Origin: Clostridia bacterium
GTDB lineage: Bacteria > Bacillota > Clostridia > Lachnospirales > Lachnospiraceae
Direction of reading: 5' to 3'
NCBI GenBank assembly: GCA_910576325.1
Contig: CAJTIM010000002.1
Span: 2,501-66,500 of the forward strand
Length of the DNA: 64,000 bases
The notes under the pieces are model-generated. The model ran no database searches, was not told where the DNA came from, and worked only from the letters and a program-made list of their open reading frames with translations. Below are positions 60,755 to 64,000 of this stretch, piece by piece. Every line of letters starts with the position of its first letter. The first letter of the stretch is position 1. A program made the position numbers and the translations under genes.

Positions 60755-60785
60755 AAAACAGGAGCGATTCCTCGCTCCTGTTTCA
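60755..60785. terminator. Terminator of the NlpC/P60 gene
   Basis: AAACAGGAGCG (60757-60767) pairs perfectly with CGCTCCTGTTT (60773-60783). On the minus strand it ends in TTTTTG, directly after the NlpC gene. Confidence 0.85.
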
Positions 60786-60815
60786 AAATAACTGCAATCC
60801 ACATTCAAAATACTC

Positions 60816-61913
60816 TTAGAATATTCTTCTTACCGCAAGAATCGGCTTATAGTTGGCCGGTGACGTATATTTGATTCCGGTAGCCGCCGTACTTGCATGT
60901 ACGATGGTATTGTTCCCGCAGTAGATAGCCACATGACCGCTGTAGCAGATGATATCGCCGGGCTGCGCTTCCGCGAGACTTACACCGTATCCCATGCCGC
61001 GCATTGCGCTGGAGGAATGGGGAAGACCCACACCGAAGTTTGCGTAAACACTCATAACGAATCCGGAGCAGTCCGCGCCGTTTGTAAGGCTGGTGCCACC
61101 GTATACGTAGGGATTACCCACAAACTGACTTGCAAAGGATGCCACCGCGTTGCCGCTGCTGCTTCCGCCGCCATTGCCGAGCACCGTACTCTGGCTGCCC
61201 TTTGTCTTGGCTTCTACTGCCGCCGCTTTGCGTCTTCCTTCTTCTTTGGCTGCCTCCTCTTTTTCCAGTCTGGCCTTTTCCTCTTCCTTGGATTCCGCCT
61301 GAACAAAATCTGTCCGAAGGTCTACAAACTCTTTGGATACCCAGCCGTCGCCTTCCTCGATAGATACCTGAACCCATTCATCGGTTTCATCCGTTACCGT
61401 AAGCTCTTCCTCTTCTCCAATCAACCCCAGGATGCTGGCCTCGGTACTGGCCTCGCTTCTGACGCGGAGGGTTTCTGTCGTAACTGTGGCAACCCGCTTT
61501 CCAACCTCTTCCGCCAGCTCTTCGGCCGCCTCTCCTGTTACCACGTAATCGCTTTTTACATATCCGGTTACATTACCGGATGTAATCTTGAACCATCCGT
61601 CCACATCCTCCTCGATGGTTCCGGCGGATTCATCATAAAGCTTACCCAGAATCTCACCTTCCTCGCTGGGAAGGCTTCTTACATTTACATAATCATTCAC
61701 CTGCGCAATACAAATTCCCTCAAACTCGGAAGGAGTGAGCTCTTCCACAATCTTCTCCTCTACCGTAGGATCTGCCGTGTGCGCTTCTGTCATTACCGAT
61801 GCAATTCCTTCTTCTCCAAAAGAAAATGAATTGCTTGCCTCCGCCCTGATGCCTCCCATACTAAAGCAGAGAGCTCCGGTCAGACATAATGTTGTAATCT
61901 TATATATCCCCAT
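60816..61913 (-). CDS. Secreted SH3-NlpC/P60 peptidoglycan endopeptidase
   Basis: 365 residues. Signal peptide MGIYKITTLCLTGALC with cleavage near RAEA. Two bacterial SH3 domains (about 70-130, NDYVNVRSLPSEEGEILG; about 140-200, TLRVRSEASTEASILG), a charged Glu/Lys/Ala coiled linker (about 200-240), then NlpC/P60 (about 255-365). The catalytic Cys is in NGADCSGFVMS, His in SGHVAIYCG and the third polar residue in IVHAS. It cuts peptide stems of peptidoglycan, probably in cell separation or growth. Strong own promoter and terminator. Confidence 0.93.
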   Translation of the reverse strand: MGIYKITTLCLTGALCFSMGGIRAEASNSFSFGEEGIASVMTEAHTADPTVEEKIVEELTPSEFEGICIAQVNDYVNVRSLPSEEGEILGKLYDESAGTIEEDVDGWFKITSGNVTGYVKSDYVVTGEAAEELAEEVGKRVATVTTETLRVRSEASTEASILGLIGEEEELTVTDETDEWVQVSIEEGDGWVSKEFVDLRTDFVQAESKEEEKARLEKEEAAKEEGRRKAAAVEAKTKGSQSTVLGNGGGSSSGNAVASFASQFVGNPYVYGGTSLTNGADCSGFVMSVYANFGVGLPHSSSAMRGMGYGVSLAEAQPGDIICYSGHVAIYCGNNTIVHASTAATGIKYTSPANYKPILAVRRIF

Positions 61914-61978
61914 TGGTTTACTATCCTCCGTAAACTTCTTAACTTAAATATTACAAATTTATTAAGACTTATGAAAGA

Positions 61979-62007
61979 ATTATAACAGCGTAATTACCTG
62001 TTGTCAA
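61979..62007 (-). promoter_or_regulatory. Consensus promoter of the NlpC/P60 gene
   Basis: Minus strand: TTGACA (62002-62007), 17-base spacer, TATAAT (61979-61984), a perfect sigma-A consensus, about 65 bases before the ATG. Confidence 0.88.
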
Positions 62008-62058
62008 CAGTTTATGCTATTTTCTGCTGATTTTCCATTAATTTCTGTGTTCATGCTC

Positions 62059-62111
62059 TTGACTTTCGTCAATATTTTGTTAAAATATAAGAAATAGTAA
62101 TCGTTACTATT
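62059..62111 (+). promoter_or_regulatory. perR promoter with Per box
   Basis: TTGACT (62059-62064), 16-base spacer, TAAAAT (62081-62086), then the palindrome AATAGTAATCGTTACTATT (62093-62111) over the expected start. The same core, AGTAATCGTTACT, lies before the rubrerythrin gene, so autoregulation by PerR is likely. Confidence 0.8.
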
Positions 62112-62133
62112 ATTATCAAAAAAGGAGGTTCGT

Positions 62134-62547
62134 ATGACTGCCTTAAAATACAGCCGTCAGCGGGAATCAATCAAAAGCTTTCTGCTTTCCAGATACGATC
62201 ATCCGACGGCAGATACGATTTATATGAATGTACGCAAAGAATTCCCCAATATCAGCCTGGGAACGGTCTATCGTAATCTGGCACTCCTGGCGGATTTGGG
62301 CGAAATTATCAAAATTACCACGGACGGAGCGGATCGCTTTGATGCCCATGTGGATCCTCACTCTCATTTTATATGCAGAAACTGTCATGAAGTTCTGGAT
62401 ATTCGGATGGAGGATGAGGACTTTATTAATAAGGAAGCACAGAAAAAGTTTACCGGACAGATTGAGGGGCATACGATACAGTATTTCGGCCTCTGCAGGA
62501 ATTGTCTTTCCAAGGAAGACGGAGTGTCCGAACAGGCTCAAGCTTAG
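62134..62547 (+). CDS. perR: PerR-like Fur-family peroxide regulator
   Basis: 137 residues. Winged helix YSRQRESIKSFLLS, HPTADTIYMNVRKEFPNISLGTVYRNLALL; regulatory metal site in DRFDAHVDPHSHFIC; structural zinc Cys pairs CRNCHEV and CRNCLSK. PerR senses peroxide by metal-catalysed His oxidation. GGAGG precedes ATG 62134. It is followed by its likely target, the reverse rubrerythrin gene, with its own promoter. Confidence 0.9.
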   Translation: MTALKYSRQRESIKSFLLSRYDHPTADTIYMNVRKEFPNISLGTVYRNLALLADLGEIIKITTDGADRFDAHVDPHSHFICRNCHEVLDIRMEDEDFINKEAQKKFTGQIEGHTIQYFGLCRNCLSKEDGVSEQAQA

Positions 62548-62586
62548 CACTTTATAAATGCATGTCAAATATTTTTAAAATATCAC

Positions 62587-62640
62587 TTGACGCTTGCCTC
62601 AATGTGTGCTATCTTAATAATAACAGTAATCGTTACTGTT
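62587..62640 (+). promoter_or_regulatory. Rubrerythrin promoter with Per box
   Basis: TTGACG (62587-62592), 17-base spacer, TATCTT (62610-62615), then AACAGTAATCGTTACTGTT (62622-62640). Shares a 13-base core with the perR Per box, so repression by PerR and induction by peroxide are expected. Confidence 0.82.
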
Positions 62641-62685
62641 TTACAACAAAAAAATAATTTTATATAAGAAAAGGAGAATAAAAAA

Positions 62686-63228
62686 ATGAAGAAATTCGTA
62701 TGTCAGGTTTGTGGTTATGTTCATGAAGGAGATTCCGCTCCCGAAAAATGTCCCCAGTGCGGCGTTGGAGCGGACAAGTTCACAGAGCAGGCAGAGGGCC
62801 TTTCCTGGGCTGCAGAGCATGCGGTAGGCGTTGCTAAGGGCGTAAGCGAGGATATTCTTGAGGACTTGAGAGCAAACTTCAACGGCGAGTGCTCCGAAGT
62901 TGGTATGTACCTTGCTATGGCGAGAGTTGCTCACAGAGAGGGCTATCCAGAGATCGGCCTTTACTGGGAGAAAGCAGCCTATGAAGAGGCTGAGCATGCC
63001 GCTAAGTTTGCAGAGCTTCTGGGCGAGGTTGTTACTGACAGTACCAAGAAGAACCTGGAGATGAGAGTTGCCGCTGAGAACGGAGCTACCGCAGGCAAGT
63101 TTGACCTGGCTAAGAGAGCTAAGGCTGCCAACCTGGATGCTATTCATGATACTGTTCATGAGATGGCCCGCGATGAAGCTCGTCACGGCAAAGCATTTGA
63201 GGGTCTGCTTAAGAGATACTTTGGCTAA
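62686..63228 (+). CDS. Reverse rubrerythrin
   Basis: 180 residues with the rubredoxin domain at the N-terminus ([22 protein letters not shown]) and the diiron four-helix bundle after it ([47 protein letters not shown]). The reversed order relative to classical rubrerythrin is the Clostridial reverse rubrerythrin type, an NADH-linked peroxidase in oxygen tolerance. Controlled by a Per box. AGGAG lies 10 bases before the ATG. Confidence 0.94.
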   Translation: MKKFVCQVCGYVHEGDSAPEKCPQCGVGADKFTEQAEGLSWAAEHAVGVAKGVSEDILEDLRANFNGECSEVGMYLAMARVAHREGYPEIGLYWEKAAYEEAEHAAKFAELLGEVVTDSTKKNLEMRVAAENGATAGKFDLAKRAKAANLDAIHDTVHEMARDEARHGKAFEGLLKRYFG

Positions 63229-63263
63229 TCGGAAATGCTGTAAAATCAATATTCCTGAGAGCT

Positions 63264-63305
63264 TAAGGGTATGTCGGAGTAATCTGGCATACCCTTATTT
63301 TTTGC
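63264..63305 (+). terminator. Terminator after the rubrerythrin gene
   Basis: AAGGGTATG (63265-63273) pairs with CATACCCTT (63288-63296), followed by ATTTTTTG. Confidence 0.87.
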
Positions 63306-63366
63306 CATTACGGATAGAAGCAGGACAGCCAGTAGCCGTCCTGCCCTGTTTTACATGAATTTCTTA

Positions 63367-64000
63367 TTAGCTTTCAATATTTGCCTGTTCACGCTGCTTC
63401 TTCTGATATCTTCTGTACATTTCCTCACCGGTAATTCCAAGTACTGCGATAATCAGCAGCCACCACCAGGACATCTGTCCCATCTCTGCCACCGGACCGG
63501 CAAGAGGCGTGGGGAAATCCTCCAGATTCACAGTCTCCGTCTTGCTCTCCGGGCCGGCGAGAGGCGTTACCTCATCCTCCAGGGTTGTAAGACCGGCTTC
63601 TTCCTCTTCATCGGCATCTGCTAGCATTGCGCCGTCTGCTGCTCCGGGGCCGGCAAGAGGTACTGCGGCGGGTGGGAGTATTACAGTGGGTGCTGCTTTA
63701 GGAGCTGTGGGAGTTCCTGCGCCACCGCCGGTTACACCTGTTCCGCCGCCTGTGGTGGGTGCTGTGGACGTTCTGTATGCAAAGTTACCTTCTGCCGCTC
63801 TGCGGGCACGTTCTACTGCCTCTGCGACTTTACCACAATTTGCTTCGGAAACTCCCTAGGCTTTGAGTGCTACCTGATAGTCTCTCTCTGCTTTAGCACA
63901 TTTTTCTACTAAAGCCTCATATGCTTTATATGCTTCCTCGCTTACAGCTTCAGAAAGTGCTTTAATAGCTTTTACCGTTTCCTCATATGCTGTATTAACA
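63367..64000 (-). pseudogene. Surface/exported protein gene interrupted by an in-frame TAG, N-terminus outside the window
   Basis: Read on the minus strand from the right edge, one frame is coding-like throughout except for TAG at 63856-63858. Before the TAG there is an Ala/Glu/Lys-rich helical segment (AYKAYEALVEKCAKAERDYQ). After it come more helix (GKVAEAVERARRAAEGNF), a Gly/Thr/Pro-rich linker and three copies of a PLAGP motif (VPLAGP, TPLAGP, TPLAGP). A membrane helix (SWWWLLIIAVLGITG) and a basic tail follow. This is the C-terminal anchor of a surface protein. Nonsense mutation, sequencing error or read-through cannot be separated here. No good start lies just after the TAG; the next ATG is 63627. 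Confidence 0.65.

Noticed and set aside
1..64000. CRISPR arrays, rRNA genes or tRNA genes
   Set aside because: No regularly spaced repeats and no tRNA- or rRNA-like sequence were recognised on either strand.

Overview
The window reads as chromosome of an anaerobic, spore-forming Firmicute, most probably a Lachnospiraceae species (Clostridia). The evidence is bofA, spmA, spmB and a LysM-GH18 spore-cortex-type protein, the hydrogenase maturase hydF, PerR with a reverse rubrerythrin, RicT, and several proteins of Lachnospiraceae-restricted type. Base composition is moderate by eye. Clearly AT-richer stretches occur at about 47.6-51.2 kb and more weakly around the vapD-like pair at 2.5-3.2 kb.

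Left part, 0-12.4 kb, minus strand: one long gene train. It starts at a strong promoter (TTTACA-17-TATAAT, 12162-12190) with a foldable leader of about 110 nt. It then encodes a Tad/Flp-type pilus system (42-residue membrane peptide, TadZ, TadA ATPase, TadB, TadC, a 56-residue Flp pilin, a DUF5702 protein, two TadE-like pseudopilins, prepilin peptidase, FHA protein). A vapD-like nuclease with a partner gene follows, then tatD, rsmA and a partial DUF6128-like gene. bofA and yaaL lie just upstream.

12.8-24.8 kb: a carbohydrate catabolic locus with an RbsABC-type importer, FGGY kinase, TIM-like isomerase, metal-dependent amidohydrolase, SIS sugar-phosphate isomerase, two DeoR regulators and two divergent YjbQ-family proteins. 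At least five promoters can be read in its intergenic spaces. The gene set does not match a pathway I know and is the best candidate here for an undescribed system.

24.9-31.1 kb: a LytTR response regulator and GHKL kinase followed by a lipoprotein, three membrane proteins and an ABC ATPase, probably a signal-controlled ABC exporter or immunity module. It ends against the stump of an AbiEi-like antitoxin gene with its palindromic operator. 31.2-39.5 kb: T-box-controlled metG, an AAA/PD-(D/E)XK gene, a DUF885 peptidase, a large palindromic repeat, a LysM-GH18 protein and spmB.

39.6-51.9 kb: spmA and spmB, normally adjacent, are about 11.7 kb apart. Between them lie a lactose-type locus (AraC, GPH symporter, lacZ, AraC) and a 3.6 kb element bounded by 43-44 bp direct repeats that duplicate the 3' end of spmA. 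This element carries a degenerate tyrosine recombinase, an AAA/PD-(D/E)XK gene and a PRiA4_ORF3-like zinc protein.

52-64 kb: housekeeping genes (abrB-like, rsmI, trmN6, ricT, holB, gmk, an Orn/Lys/Arg-type decarboxylase, hydF), an NlpC/P60 wall hydrolase, a PerR-rubrerythrin pair with matching Per boxes, and at the right edge a surface-protein gene interrupted by an in-frame TAG.
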